A stretch of 64,000 nt of DNA from assembly GCF_002917925.1 (NCBI RefSeq), contig NZ_PPFE01000009.1:106726-170725 (forward strand), written 5' to 3'. A model generated the notes under the pieces. That model searched no databases, was not told where the DNA came from, and saw nothing but the letters and a program-made list of their open reading frames with translations. The position numbers and the translations under genes were made by a program. Every line of letters begins with the position of its first letter. The first letter of the stretch is position 1. This document shows positions 27,702 through 36,661 of this stretch, one piece after another. Source of the DNA: Roseovarius confluentis (lineage in GTDB: Bacteria > Pseudomonadota > Alphaproteobacteria > Rhodobacterales > Rhodobacteraceae).

Positions 27702-28991
27702 TCAATCAGGAAGAAAGCGCGACATAAGCCAGTCTGCGACCGTCAGAACCCCTCGGTCGTTTCCCATCGCTCCCACAACCTGAACGCCCATGGGCAGGCC
27801 CGCATCCGTCTGCAACAGAGGCACCGAGCAACACGGAAGGCCCAGCAGGCTCCAGATCCGGTTGAAACTGGGCGACCCAGTCCCGCTTTCAAAAAGCGGT
27901 GCGGGTCCCGTGGACGAGGGCGTCAACCAGACTGCATCGCGCGGCACAAGCCCGTCGACCAGATGGCGCAAGCTGCGCATGGCCTGCCTGTCCGCAATCT
28001 TTTGATCGCCTGCAAAGGCGCTGCCTTTTTCCAGCTCGGCTCTCAGCGCGTCCGACAGCAGGTCTGGCCATTCGGCATGTTCATGGGCCAGCGCCTCCGC
28101 CGCTTCCATCGCCATGATTCGCGCATGCAGCCCCGGCGCATCCTCAAACGCGGCCACGATCTCGGGCGCGAACTCACACTCCGAGACCTTGTCACCCAGC
28201 CCCGTCTCAAACGCCGCCCATGCCTGCACCAGCTCCGGCTCGGCCTCGTTCCACACGGGCGAGCGGTAGACTGGCAGTTTCGGCGGCGCGGCACTTGCAT
28301 CCGGTTGCAGGTCCAGCCCTGTCAGCGCCTCGACGAAAAGCGCCGCATCCGGCACGGACCGCGCGAACACCCCAACTGTATCCAGGCCGCGCGAAAGCGG
28401 TGCGACACCGCCGGTTTCGACCAGATCGAAGGACGGTTTGAACCCCACCACACCGCAGAACGACGCCGGGCGAATGATCGAACCGGAGGTCTGCGTCCCG
28501 AAGGCAAGCGGCACCATGCCACACGCGACCGCGGCGGCCGAACCCGAGGACGATCCTCCGGGCGTGCGGCTCGGATCATGCGGGTTGCGCGTGCGTGTCG
28601 GCTGATAAAACGCGAACTCGGTCGTTTCCGTCTTTCCAAGCGCGATACCACCCGCGCCGCGCGCCAGCGCGACCGCCCCCGCATCGAACCCTGCAACCCG
28701 ATCCTTCCAGATCGCGGAACCGCAACGCCACGGCATGTCTCTGACCGCAAAGATATCTTTCACCGCGATGGGGACACCGCGAAGTTTGCCGGAAACAGGC
28801 GCAGCATCGATCCTCTCTGCTGCGTCCAGTGCTCCGCTTTCATCCACGTAAACCCACGCCTTCAGCTCCGGCTCCAGTTGCTCGATGATCTCCAGCCGCT
28901 GCCGCACCGCCTGCGTGGCGGTCATCTCACCCGACTCGATCATGCGTGCGGTCTCGATCGCGCCCGGTGCGTTCTTCGTCAATGCCGACAA
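27702..28991 (-). CDS. Amidase-signature family amidase
   Basis: A 429-residue amidase. The Ser-cisSer-Lys machinery is present: Lys78 in IAVKDIF, cis-Ser and nucleophile Ser in GGSSSGSAAAV and TSGSIIRPASF. The start is TTG at 28991 with GGGAG eight bases upstream; TTG at 29012 is the other in-frame option, and there is no early ATG. Substrate unknown. It is convergent with the GST gene and divergent from the TRAP operon; the 400-base gap between them has an operator-like dyad. Confidence 0.88.
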   Translation of the reverse strand: MSALTKNAPGAIETARMIESGEMTATQAVRQRLEIIEQLEPELKAWVYVDESGALDAAERIDAAPVSGKLRGVPIAVKDIFAVRDMPWRCGSAIWKDRVAGFDAGAVALARGAGGIALGKTETTEFAFYQPTRTRNPHDPSRTPGGSSSGSAAAVACGMVPLAFGTQTSGSIIRPASFCGVVGFKPSFDLVETGGVAPLSRGLDTVGVFARSVPDAALFVEALTGLDLQPDASAAPPKLPVYRSPVWNEAEPELVQAWAAFETGLGDKVSECEFAPEIVAAFEDAPGLHARIMAMEAAEALAHEHAEWPDLLSDALRAELEKGSAFAGDQKIADRQAMRSLRHLVDGLVPRDAVWLTPSSTGPAPLFESGTGSPSFNRIWSLLGLPCCSVPLLQTDAGLPMGVQVVGAMGNDRGVLTVADWLMSRFLPD

Positions 28992-29421
28992 TATTCTTGC
29001 TCCCTGATCCAATACCGGTTCGTCCGCAGATCGACCCGCGCATTACCCAACGTCACCTTACGAGAATCCCGCGAGCCTGCGCGCGGCAAACTAGCTCTCG
29101 TTCGCAATCTTGCGAGCGGATGGACGGCATGTTCTGCCGCACCGATCGACTTGCAATCAGCTCCGCCCCTCAATCGCTACAATATTAATCACTTGAGCGG
29201 AGCCGTGCCGCAATTTCGTGCATAAAACAATGATTGTCACGAAATGCATAACAGCTATGTTTCCTGCAATGGGTTGGGCACCATTTGCATCGCTCAGCGA
29301 GCGCATTGGGGGTTGCTGCTTATGGTTTGAAAACGGACGCGACTGACGTACTCAGTCTCACAGCTAGGTGCTCGCACGAAAACACCCCGAACAAAAATAC
29401 CATCAACAGGAGGAATGAAGA
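28992..29421. other. Divergent intergenic region amidase / TRAP operon
   Basis: No gene is visible. The middle of the region (29160-29290) is AT-richer than its surroundings and contains the inverted repeat listed separately. It must carry the promoters of both the amidase (leftwards) and the TRAP operon (rightwards). A good ribosome site, AGGAGG, precedes the TRAP gene at 29409-29414. Confidence 0.5.
29213..29245. promoter_or_regulatory. Operator-like inverted repeat upstream of TRAP operon
   Basis: ATTTCGTG (29213-29220) and CACGAAAT (29238-29245) form a perfect eight-base inverted repeat separated by 17 bases, so the two half-sites are 25 bases apart. No regulator gene is adjacent; the binding protein is unknown. 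Confidence 0.5.
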
Positions 29422-30504
29422 ATGGAGAGACGTAAGTTTCTGAAATACGCCACGACCGGCGCAGCCGCTTCGGCACTGGCCGCACCCGCGGTCGCACAAG
29501 ACCGGATCGAAATGACGATCGTATCGACCTGGGGCCGTGACTTCCCGGGTCTCGGCACCAGTGCCCAACGCCTGGCAGCGCGAATCGAGGAAGTGACCGA
29601 AGGACGGATCGCCGTGCAATACTTCGCTGCCGGCGAGCGCGTGGGCGCGTTCGACAGCTTTGACGAGGTCGCCTCTGGCAACGCAAGCGCCTATATCGGC
29701 ACCGATTACTATTGGAAGGGCAAGCACCCCGGCTGGGCGCCATTCACGGCCGTCCCCTTCGGCCTGACCTACTCCGAGATTGACGCCTGGATGAAGTTCG
29801 GCGGCGGTCAGGATCTGCTGGACAAGATCGGCGCCGAGTTCGGCATCAAGGGCATTCCGTGTGGCAACACCGGCCTGCAGATGGGCGGCTGGTTCAACAA
29901 GGAAATCAACTCGCCCGAAGATCTCAAGGGCCTCAAGATGCGTATCCCCGGCCTCGGCGGCGACGTCATGGCCAAGGTCGGCGCCTCGCCGGTTTCGCTT
30001 CCGGGTGGTCAGATCTACGAAAACCTCGTTTCGGGCGCCATCGACGCGACCGAATGGGTGGGTCCGTGGAACGACTTCTTCCTCAAGCTCTACGAGGCGG
30101 CGCAATACTATTACTGGCCGGGTATGCACGAGCCGGCCTCGCAGGTCAGCCTGGGCATGAACAAGGACTGGTGGGACGCCCTGAGCGAAAGCGACAAGCG
30201 CATCATCACCGTCTGCTGTGCCGAAGAGAACGCCCGCCAGCCCGCCGAGACCAACTATCAAAACGGTATCTACCTGAACCGTCTGGTCAACGAGTACGGC
30301 GTGGAGCTGCGCGAGTTCAACGATGACGTCTACGAGGCATTCGGCGAGGCCGCGACCGAGGTGATCGAGGAAACCCGCGATCACAGCGCCCTGGCTGCCG
30401 AGATCATCGACAGCTTCCTCGAGGCCCGCAACAACGTCGGTGTCTGGAGCAACTACTCCGATGCGCCCTACGTGGCGAAGCGCAACCGCTTCCTGCGTAT
30501 CTGA
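29422..30504 (+). CDS. TRAP transporter substrate-binding protein (DctP, TakP-like)
   Basis: The periplasmic solute receptor of a TRAP transporter, 360 residues. The N-terminus MERRKFLK plus a hydrophobic stretch ending in APAVAQ is a Tat signal peptide, so it is exported folded. The motifs GLKMRIPGLGG (Arg that binds the carboxylate) and IDATEWVGPWND match the TakP-type 2-oxoacid/carboxylate receptors, so a carboxylate substrate is likely; the exact one is not readable. Start ATG 29422 with AGGAGG seven bases upstream. First gene of the TRAP operon. Confidence 0.93.
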   Translation: MERRKFLKYATTGAAASALAAPAVAQDRIEMTIVSTWGRDFPGLGTSAQRLAARIEEVTEGRIAVQYFAAGERVGAFDSFDEVASGNASAYIGTDYYWKGKHPGWAPFTAVPFGLTYSEIDAWMKFGGGQDLLDKIGAEFGIKGIPCGNTGLQMGGWFNKEINSPEDLKGLKMRIPGLGGDVMAKVGASPVSLPGGQIYENLVSGAIDATEWVGPWNDFFLKLYEAAQYYYWPGMHEPASQVSLGMNKDWWDALSESDKRIITVCCAEENARQPAETNYQNGIYLNRLVNEYGVELREFNDDVYEAFGEAATEVIEETRDHSALAAEIIDSFLEARNNVGVWSNYSDAPYVAKRNRFLRI

Positions 30505-30618
30505 CGGCCTCTTGGTCATTCACGCTGGCACAAACAACGGCCAGCCCTGTCGAGGCGGAAGACATTCCGCCTCGGCCAACGTATAACGGGACGCTGAATT
30601 TTCTGGGAGGGGCCTGCG

Positions 30619-31590
30619 ATGGTCAGTGCTGATATGGGGGCGCCAGCAGTCGTGCCTCGCGCGTTCGGTTGGCTTGTTCTAAGTGCCACCGCCGCATTTC
30701 TGATCAACGCCATCCTCAGGTTCTGGTTCGACCTGCCCGGTGCAGGCGCAGTCCTGTCAGGCGGCGGCGCGCTGGCCGCATTGCAGCTTGGCATCTACGC
30801 GCTTTTCGCCGTGGTCGCCCTTTATGGCGTTCTGCGATCCCGCGACATCTCCCTTCGCACCGATGCGGCTCGGGTCGCGGCGCTCAACACCTTCCTCGTC
30901 CGCGCGGCGTTCTGGGTCGTCCTTCTGGTCGGCGTAGGTGACGCGGTTGTCTCGTTCCTGCGCGTGAACGGCCAACTCGAGGCCGTCGTCGGCTCCGACC
31001 TGGCCGGCAGCCTGGGCCGGGCCGAGTATCGTGGACTCTACTTTCACACCCCGCTGGTGATCCTCGGCATACTGATCGCCGCCGTGACCCGGTCACTTGG
31101 CTTTATATGGCTGGCCCTGCTGGTCGTGGTGGCGGAGCTTCTGATCGTCTTCAGCCGCTTCGTATTCTCTTACGAACAGGCCTTCATGGCCGATCTCGTC
31201 CGGTTCTGGTACGGTGCTCTGTTCCTGTTCGCCTCGGCCTACACCCTGTACGAGGACGGCCACGTTCGCGTCGACCTCTTCTATGCAAGCATGCGTCGCG
31301 AAGCCAAGGGCAAGGTCAACGCCTGGGGCGCCGTCCTTTTGGGCCTGTCGCTGTGCTGGACGATCCTGATCGTGGGCTTCGGTTCTTCGTCCAGTATCAT
31401 CGTCGGCCCGATCCTCGTGTTCGAAGTCACACAGTCGGGCTTCGGCATGTATGTGAAATACTTCATGGCCGGATTCCTCGGGGTGTTCGCCGTGACGATG
31501 ATGCTGCAATTCGTGGCGCAGTTCTTCGAAGCAATCGCCGACAAACGTGGCGAACCGGGTGCGCGGCAGACGCACGCGGACATGATGTAA
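30619..31590 (+). CDS. TRAP transporter small membrane subunit (DctQ), extended
   Basis: A 323-residue DctQ-type subunit with about seven hydrophobic segments, for instance at 17-36, 56-76, 95-115, 145-165, 178-196, 250-270 and 286-305. Usual DctQ proteins have about 160-200 residues and four helices, so this one has a long N-terminal membrane addition (about 100-140 residues). The C-terminal half (LVRFWYGALFLFASAYTLYEDGHVRVDLFY) is the conserved DctQ core. It starts about 115 bases after the receptor gene. No clear GGAGG is nearer than GGGAGGGG at 30605-30612. Confidence 0.88.
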   Translation: MVSADMGAPAVVPRAFGWLVLSATAAFLINAILRFWFDLPGAGAVLSGGGALAALQLGIYALFAVVALYGVLRSRDISLRTDAARVAALNTFLVRAAFWVVLLVGVGDAVVSFLRVNGQLEAVVGSDLAGSLGRAEYRGLYFHTPLVILGILIAAVTRSLGFIWLALLVVVAELLIVFSRFVFSYEQAFMADLVRFWYGALFLFASAYTLYEDGHVRVDLFYASMRREAKGKVNAWGAVLLGLSLCWTILIVGFGSSSSIIVGPILVFEVTQSGFGMYVKYFMAGFLGVFAVTMMLQFVAQFFEAIADKRGEPGARQTHADMM

Positions 31591-31614
31591 CCGAACTCGA
31601 CGGGAACCGCGCGT

Positions 31615-34260
31615 ATGGAAATCGTCTTCCTCCTCTTGCTTGTCTTCATCATGGCCGCAGCCCTGGGGTCCGGCTATCCGGTCGCCTTTTCGCTGCCCGG
31701 TGCCGCGATCATCACGGTCCTTCTGGCCGCCGGCGCGGGTTATCTCTTCGGGGGCGGAACGGACGCCTTTTTCGTGTCCGGCGGTCCCTCGCAATGGCTC
31801 AGCGCCGGGGTGACCAATCTCCGAGGGGTCTATTGGGAACCCGAACGCGACACGCTGATCGCAATTCCTCTCTTCATCTTCATGGGCATCATGCTGCAAC
31901 GCTCAAAGATCGCAGAGGATCTTCTCGTGACCATGGCCCAGCTCTTCGGCCCGGTCCCCGGGGGCCTAGGCATTTCGGTCGTGGTCGTGGGCGCCTTGCT
32001 GGCGGCAACCACCGGTATCGTCGGTGCAACCGTGGTCGCCATGGGCCTGATCTCGCTGCCCGCGATGATGCGCAACGGCTACGCCAACCCGCTGTCCACG
32101 GGCATCATCTCGGCCTCCGGCACACTGGGCCAGATCATCCCGCCTTCCATCGTGCTGATCATCCTCGCCGACCAGCTGGCCTCCGCAGTGGACCAGGCCG
32201 GACAGGCGCGCCAGGACCTCTACAAGGAAGTCACCGGCGAACTGACCATGCCGTCCGAATTCGCCGTGGGATCGACCAGTGCGGGCGACATGTTCCTCGG
32301 CGCGCTGGTGCCGGGCCTGGTGCTTGTCGGGCTCTACATCCTCTTTATCCTCGCCGTTGCCCTGATCCGCCCACGCTATGCGCCCGCCGTGCCATACGAA
32401 GGCCGCTACGACCTGAAATTCGCAGGCAGGGTGTTGCTCGCGATGGTGCCGCCGCTGGCCCTGATCGTCATGGTCCTGGGCTCGATCATCGGCGGCATCG
32501 CCACCGTGAACCAAGCCGGCGCAATCGGTGCCATCGGCGCCATGATCATGGCCGGCTACCGCCTTTACGAAGGCGGCGGACGCCTGCGCTACGTGCCCGC
32601 GATCATCTCCCTCATCGGGCTTGGCGTCATCGGATACGTGCTGTCGAACTATGACACCAACATCCAGAACATCACCAATGCCGACGACCAGTTCGGCGTC
32701 AATCTGGCGGTGTTCGGCGTCATCCTGACCGTGATCGGCATCGCCTGGAGCGGCTATCGCGCCTATGTCACCGAAAACGCCCTGACCGGCGTGATGCTCG
32801 AAACGGCCAAGACCACGTCACTGGTCTTCATCATCCTGCTCGGCGCCGCGATGCTGACCGCCGCCTTCCGTGCCTTTGGCGGCGAGGAACTGGTCAAGCA
32901 CTTCCTCGAAGGTCTCCCGGGCGGCTTCTGGACCAAGTTCGCCATCGTGATGCTGGTGATCTTCGTCCTTGGCTTCTTCCTCGATTTCATCGAGATCGCC
33001 GTCGTGGTGGTGCCGATCGTCGCGCCGATCCTTCTGGCGGACCCCGAGGCGAACGTGACCGCCGTCTGGCTCGGCGTCATGATCGGGTTGAACATCCAGA
33101 CGTCCTTCCTCACGCCTCCCTTCGGATTTGCGCTCTTCTACCTGCGCGGCGTGGCGTCCAAGGCCGTGAAGACCATCCAGATCTATATCGGCGTGCTGCC
33201 GTTCATCGGGCTGCAGCTGCTCTCGCTCGTCATCGTCGCCTACTATCCACCGTTGGTAAACTACCTGCCGATGCGCAGCTCGCTGACGGCAGAAACCGCG
33301 CCGCCGCCGATCAATCCCGCGCTGCAATACTGTGTCGAGGAATACGTGGCCCAGGAATTCGCCCAGAACGGGGACGAGATCGAAACCGCCATCGACCGCG
33401 CGGCGGGGCTTGACCTGTCCTATCTGCCCGACGACGTGCGTGAAGATTTCGAGCGCGGCGTCTCCAAGGCGCGCGAGGCCCTGCCGATGATGCAGGAGAT
33501 CGAGGATATCAAGGCAGAGCTCGCCGCACAGGCCGTCGACTATCGCCCGCAACACAGTTTCGTGCGCGGCCTGCAAAGCGAAGCGCGGATCATCAATGCC
33601 GAGCTTGAAGACCTGCGCGTGCAGGTCAGTCGCGGCTTCGGCGATACAGAGGCCTTGCAGGCGCGGGCCGAGGAAATGGAAGCCGAGCGCGAAGCGATCC
33701 TCGCCCAGATTCCTGAAAGCTGGGACGAGGCGGAACAGGCCTATAGCCAGATCACCGCAAATGATCGTCGCGCGCGCAACCTCTACCGTCGGACGGTCGA
33801 CCAGGCCTACGAGCCAGTCCAGGAGCTGAGGCAGATCATCATGTCAGCCGACGCGCTGGCCGAGATCGAGGGCGAACTGCAGCCCCTTGCCCGTGACGCG
33901 GCCGACATGGACCGCGAGACCGCGGACGCGCGCTTCAAGGAGGTCGAACGCATGTTCGGCGACGTGGCAGGCGGCAACGAGATCCGCGGCCTGCTCTCCG
34001 ACGCCCGCCGCGAGATCGACGCCCGCACGCCCAATCCCGAACGCGCGCTGGAGTTCATCGAAGAGGCACAGGCCCTTTACGAGCAAGAGCTGGCATGGCG
34101 CTCCCGCGCGGCCGAAGAGTTGCTGCCCGAGCTTGACCGCTACGACATGGCCATTCGCGATACGATCGGCTTGCGCAAGCAACCGAAACTGCCAAGGGAA
34201 CAGGCGCTCTTCATCGCATCGTGCAACGCCGAGCATCGTGACATCTCGCTGAACTTCTGA
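31615..34260 (+). CDS. TRAP transporter large permease (DctM) with long C-terminal helical tail
   Basis: An 881-residue DctM protein. Residues 1 to about 558 form the permease (IPLFIFMGIMLQRSKIAEDL, GATVVAMGLISLPAMMRNGY, ASGTLGQIIPPSI and LDFIEIAVVVVPIVAPIL are family motifs), longer than the usual ~430 residues because of extra membrane segments near 290-400. From about 559 there is a hydrophilic, Glu/Arg/Ala-rich helical tail (DYRPQHSFVRGLQSEARI, EIEDIKAELAAQ) of about 320 residues that looks coiled-coil. It is 24 bases behind dctQ, so it belongs to the same operon. Confidence 0.92.
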   Translation: MEIVFLLLLVFIMAAALGSGYPVAFSLPGAAIITVLLAAGAGYLFGGGTDAFFVSGGPSQWLSAGVTNLRGVYWEPERDTLIAIPLFIFMGIMLQRSKIAEDLLVTMAQLFGPVPGGLGISVVVVGALLAATTGIVGATVVAMGLISLPAMMRNGYANPLSTGIISASGTLGQIIPPSIVLIILADQLASAVDQAGQARQDLYKEVTGELTMPSEFAVGSTSAGDMFLGALVPGLVLVGLYILFILAVALIRPRYAPAVPYEGRYDLKFAGRVLLAMVPPLALIVMVLGSIIGGIATVNQAGAIGAIGAMIMAGYRLYEGGGRLRYVPAIISLIGLGVIGYVLSNYDTNIQNITNADDQFGVNLAVFGVILTVIGIAWSGYRAYVTENALTGVMLETAKTTSLVFIILLGAAMLTAAFRAFGGEELVKHFLEGLPGGFWTKFAIVMLVIFVLGFFLDFIEIAVVVVPIVAPILLADPEANVTAVWLGVMIGLNIQTSFLTPPFGFALFYLRGVASKAVKTIQIYIGVLPFIGLQLLSLVIVAYYPPLVNYLPMRSSLTAETAPPPINPALQYCVEEYVAQEFAQNGDEIETAIDRAAGLDLSYLPDDVREDFERGVSKAREALPMMQEIEDIKAELAAQAVDYRPQHSFVRGLQSEARIINAELEDLRVQVSRGFGDTEALQARAEEMEAEREAILAQIPESWDEAEQAYSQITANDRRARNLYRRTVDQAYEPVQELRQIIMSADALAEIEGELQPLARDAADMDRETADARFKEVERMFGDVAGGNEIRGLLSDARREIDARTPNPERALEFIEEAQALYEQELAWRSRAAEELLPELDRYDMAIRDTIGLRKQPKLPREQALFIASCNAEHRDISLNF

Positions 34261-34559
34261 TGGCATAAGGTCCCGCGGAAACTAGAAGGCCGAGGCCCCC
34301 GGCGTACCGATGGCGCTCCGGTCTGCGACCGGTCCGGGCGTCGCGCGTCGGGCCGCTCAGCTTGCGCCAGGCATTCGCGACGGCGGGGGCAATCGGCGGC
34401 GTGCCGGGGTGTCGCTTCCGATCAGTTCGCAGATACGAAATACCCCGGATGGCCAGCATGGCCAAATGTCGCGCCACGCCCGCCCGATCCGTCGTCCATT
34501 CCGAAATTGCCGGACCCCACTCCGGCCCTATCGGAGGCAGGTCTTCACCATGTTTTGGG
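34261..34559. other. Intergenic region between TRAP operon and response regulator
   Basis: About 300 bases without a convincing gene. On the minus strand a short stretch reads HPGTPPIAPAVANAWRKLSG (around 34353-34412), which looks like the conserved C-terminal end of molybdopterin-type aldehyde/isoquinoline oxidoreductase large subunits; the surrounding frame has no other similarity. It may be a decayed gene remnant. No terminator with a T-tract is visible. Confidence 0.3.
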
Positions 34560-34997
34560 TCAAACCACGGGTCGGCCCGCCGCCTTCAATTTTGCGGCGA
34601 TCGCTTCGATCTGCGCCTGCACCAACGGCTTGTTGGCAAACTCGTCGATGGCACAAAACGCCTTCGCCCGCTCGATATCCTGCGGATTGACCGAAGAGGT
34701 CAGCATCACGATGATCATCCGGCAGAAATCTTTTCCGAACCGCGCCAATGCTTCCTCCAGAAATTCGAACCCGTTCATCCTAGGCATGTTTATGTCCAGA
34801 AACAGCACGTCGATCACCGGCCTGTCGGGCCGTTCGAGGAACGCCAGCGCCTCTTCGGCCATGGCAAACTTGATAAGGTTGTTCACCAGCCCCGTGCGTC
34901 GCATCAGCCGCTCGCAGGCCGCGTGAAAAAACGTGTCGTCATCGATCAACATCACGGTCTCGATGGCCGCGCTTGCGCCGTCCGTCAGGTCAGTCAT
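34560..34997 (-). CDS. Response regulator, receiver domain only
   Basis: A 145-residue single-domain response regulator. The receiver shows the acidic pocket LIDDD (about 18-21), phospho-acceptor Asp68 in FLDINMPRMNGFEF, the threonine in VMLTSS and the lysine in ANKPL. There is no output domain, so it must act through protein-protein contact or phosphotransfer. The start at 34997 overlaps the histidine kinase stop by eight bases (ATGACTGA), so the pair is translationally coupled. Confidence 0.92.
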   Translation of the reverse strand: MTDLTDGASAAIETVMLIDDDTFFHAACERLMRRTGLVNNLIKFAMAEEALAFLERPDRPVIDVLFLDINMPRMNGFEFLEEALARFGKDFCRMIIVMLTSSVNPQDIERAKAFCAIDEFANKPLVQAQIEAIAAKLKAAGRPVV

Positions 34998-36168
34998 CGC
35001 GTGCAACGTTCAGCTTGAGGATAAAGATCGACCCGCCGTCCGGGTTCTCGTCGACATCGAGCGTCCCGTTCAGATTCTGAACAATCCGGCGGCACATCGT
35101 CAGGCCCAGGCCGCTGCCGGGTATCTCGTCATGCCGATGCAGCCGGCTGAACAGGTCGAAGATCCTGGCGCGGTACTCCGGCGCGATGCCGACGCCGTTA
35201 TCCGCGACCCTGATCGTCACCATTTCGTCCGAGTCGGCCTCTTCCGCACCGATATCGATCTTGGCAGGCCGGTCGGGGTGGCGGAACTTGATCGCGTTCG
35301 ACAGCAGGTTCTGGAACAACACGCGCAGCATCACTGGCTCGCCCGAAACAACCGGTAGCGGGCCGGTGCGCACCGTGGCCGACGCGCCCGTGATCTCGGC
35401 CCTGAGGTCGGCGATCACATCCGCGAGAACCTCCTCCAGCGGGCAAGGCTCGCAGGGCATGACCGACCCGATAAGCTCCGTGTAGTGCAAAAGGTCCTCT
35501 ATCAGCACCGACATGCGCGACAGCGTCTCTCGGCTCATCCCGACCAGTTCCGCCTTCTCTCGGTCCAGCGCGCGACTGCCGCACGCGTCCAGTTCAGACA
35601 ACAGCATCGAAACCGTCTGAAGCGGCGATTTCAGGTCGTGCGATACCGCATAGGCAAAGGACTTCAATTCCGCATTGGCGGCGTTCAGGTCATTGTTCGC
35701 CTTCTCAAGACACAGACGGTGCTGGCGTTCCCGGCGCGCCCTCTCATTGGCGCCCTCCAGTTCGGCATTCAACTCCCGAAAAGGTTTGCCCAACGCGTCG
35801 CCGCTTTCCGACACCAGCACGAAACGGTTCGGCGCGCGTGTCCCGTTACGGATCGCGCCAACCCGGAACCGGATGCGGCGTGGCAGCCCGGGCCTCTTTG
35901 CGCGCAGTGGCAGCAGCATCGCATCGCCGGAGGCTGCGATTAACATTTCCCGCACCGCGTCTTCCAGCGATATCTCGAACACGTCCGGCAAGGCCCAGCG
36001 CTCTGGTACGGCTTCGTCTTGGAACAGGTGACGCACCAGCTTTTCAGCTCCTGCATTCGCCACATGCACGCGCGCCGCGCGGTCGACAAGCATCGCGTGT
36101 TTCGGCAATGCTTGAAAGGCACTTACCTCGTTGTCGCGGTGCCGCGCCGCGTCAGCCAAAGAACTCAC
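34990..36168 (-). CDS. PAS-containing sensor histidine kinase
   Basis: A 392-residue cytoplasmic kinase with no membrane segment. It has a PAS-like N-terminal domain (about 15-125), a coiled-coil linker (about 130-165) and the HisKA domain with phospho-acceptor His177 in YAVSHDLKSPLQ. The HATPase domain follows (NLLSNAIKFRHPDRP N-box, VADNGVGIAPEY and GSGLGLTMCRRIV G-boxes). The start is GTG at 36168, 17 bases inside the end of the preceding gene. The structure resembles phytochrome-type or bacteriophytochrome-associated kinases without the photosensory part. Confidence 0.92.
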   Translation of the reverse strand: MSSLADAARHRDNEVSAFQALPKHAMLVDRAARVHVANAGAEKLVRHLFQDEAVPERWALPDVFEISLEDAVREMLIAASGDAMLLPLRAKRPGLPRRIRFRVGAIRNGTRAPNRFVLVSESGDALGKPFRELNAELEGANERARRERQHRLCLEKANNDLNAANAELKSFAYAVSHDLKSPLQTVSMLLSELDACGSRALDREKAELVGMSRETLSRMSVLIEDLLHYTELIGSVMPCEPCPLEEVLADVIADLRAEITGASATVRTGPLPVVSGEPVMLRVLFQNLLSNAIKFRHPDRPAKIDIGAEEADSDEMVTIRVADNGVGIAPEYRARIFDLFSRLHRHDEIPGSGLGLTMCRRIVQNLNGTLDVDENPDGGSIFILKLNVARDD

Positions 36169-36661
36169 GGCCCGCCTCGCCTTCGGTAAGGTGCACGATC
36201 ACCCGACAACCCAGGTCGCCGCGTGCGATGGTTTGAGGCTTTTCCACCCGCGCATAGCCCAAGTTGCTGGCTGCAATCCGGCCAAACACGCTCGTTGTCA
36301 TCATGCACAGCGATTCCCGGCCCTCGACCTGATCCGCGAACGGACAGCTGCTGTTGACCAGAACAATCTTCTCGGGCGAGATCGACTCAACCTTGAACGC
36401 GCCCTCGATCCGCTCTTTCAGGTCCACCAGCGCCTGCGCCACCTGCGTCACATCAAGCGCATCAGTCTCAAAGATCGCCCGGTATTCCTCATTCATCGTT
36501 TCGCCGATCCGCGATCCGACCCGCCCAATGAACCCTTCCGCCGCTTCCAGGCCAACACGGGATTCCAGCACGTTCGCAAGTTCGCTCAGTAGCTCTCTCA
36601 GGAATTCGTCGCGATTGCGGCTGATCACCTTGTCAGCACCCGCGATTGGCGCCATTTCCAT
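36152..36661 (-). CDS. Methanogen output domain 1-type protein
   Basis: A 169-residue protein that resembles the methanogen output domain 1 (MetOD1) family. A helical N-terminal half leads into a C-terminal domain with three cysteines: Cys106 in NSSCPFAD, Cys119 in SLCMMTTSVFGRIA and Cys152 in GDLGCRVIVHL. Such cysteine patterns can hold a metal or cofactor, or sense redox state. The start at 36661 has GGAGAAG five bases upstream. It overlaps the kinase by 17 bases, which suggests it is the sensor input of the kinase-regulator pair. The family name is from memory of the motif pattern. Confidence 0.75.
   Translation of the reverse strand: MEMAPIAGADKVISRNRDEFLRELLSELANVLESRVGLEAAEGFIGRVGSRIGETMNEEYRAIFETDALDVTQVAQALVDLKERIEGAFKVESISPEKIVLVNSSCPFADQVEGRESLCMMTTSVFGRIAASNLGYARVEKPQTIARGDLGCRVIVHLTEGEAGREFFG

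Noticed and set aside
29320..30519. 399-codon ORF opposite the TRAP receptor
   Set aside because: Shadow of dctP, which has a Tat signal and family motifs.
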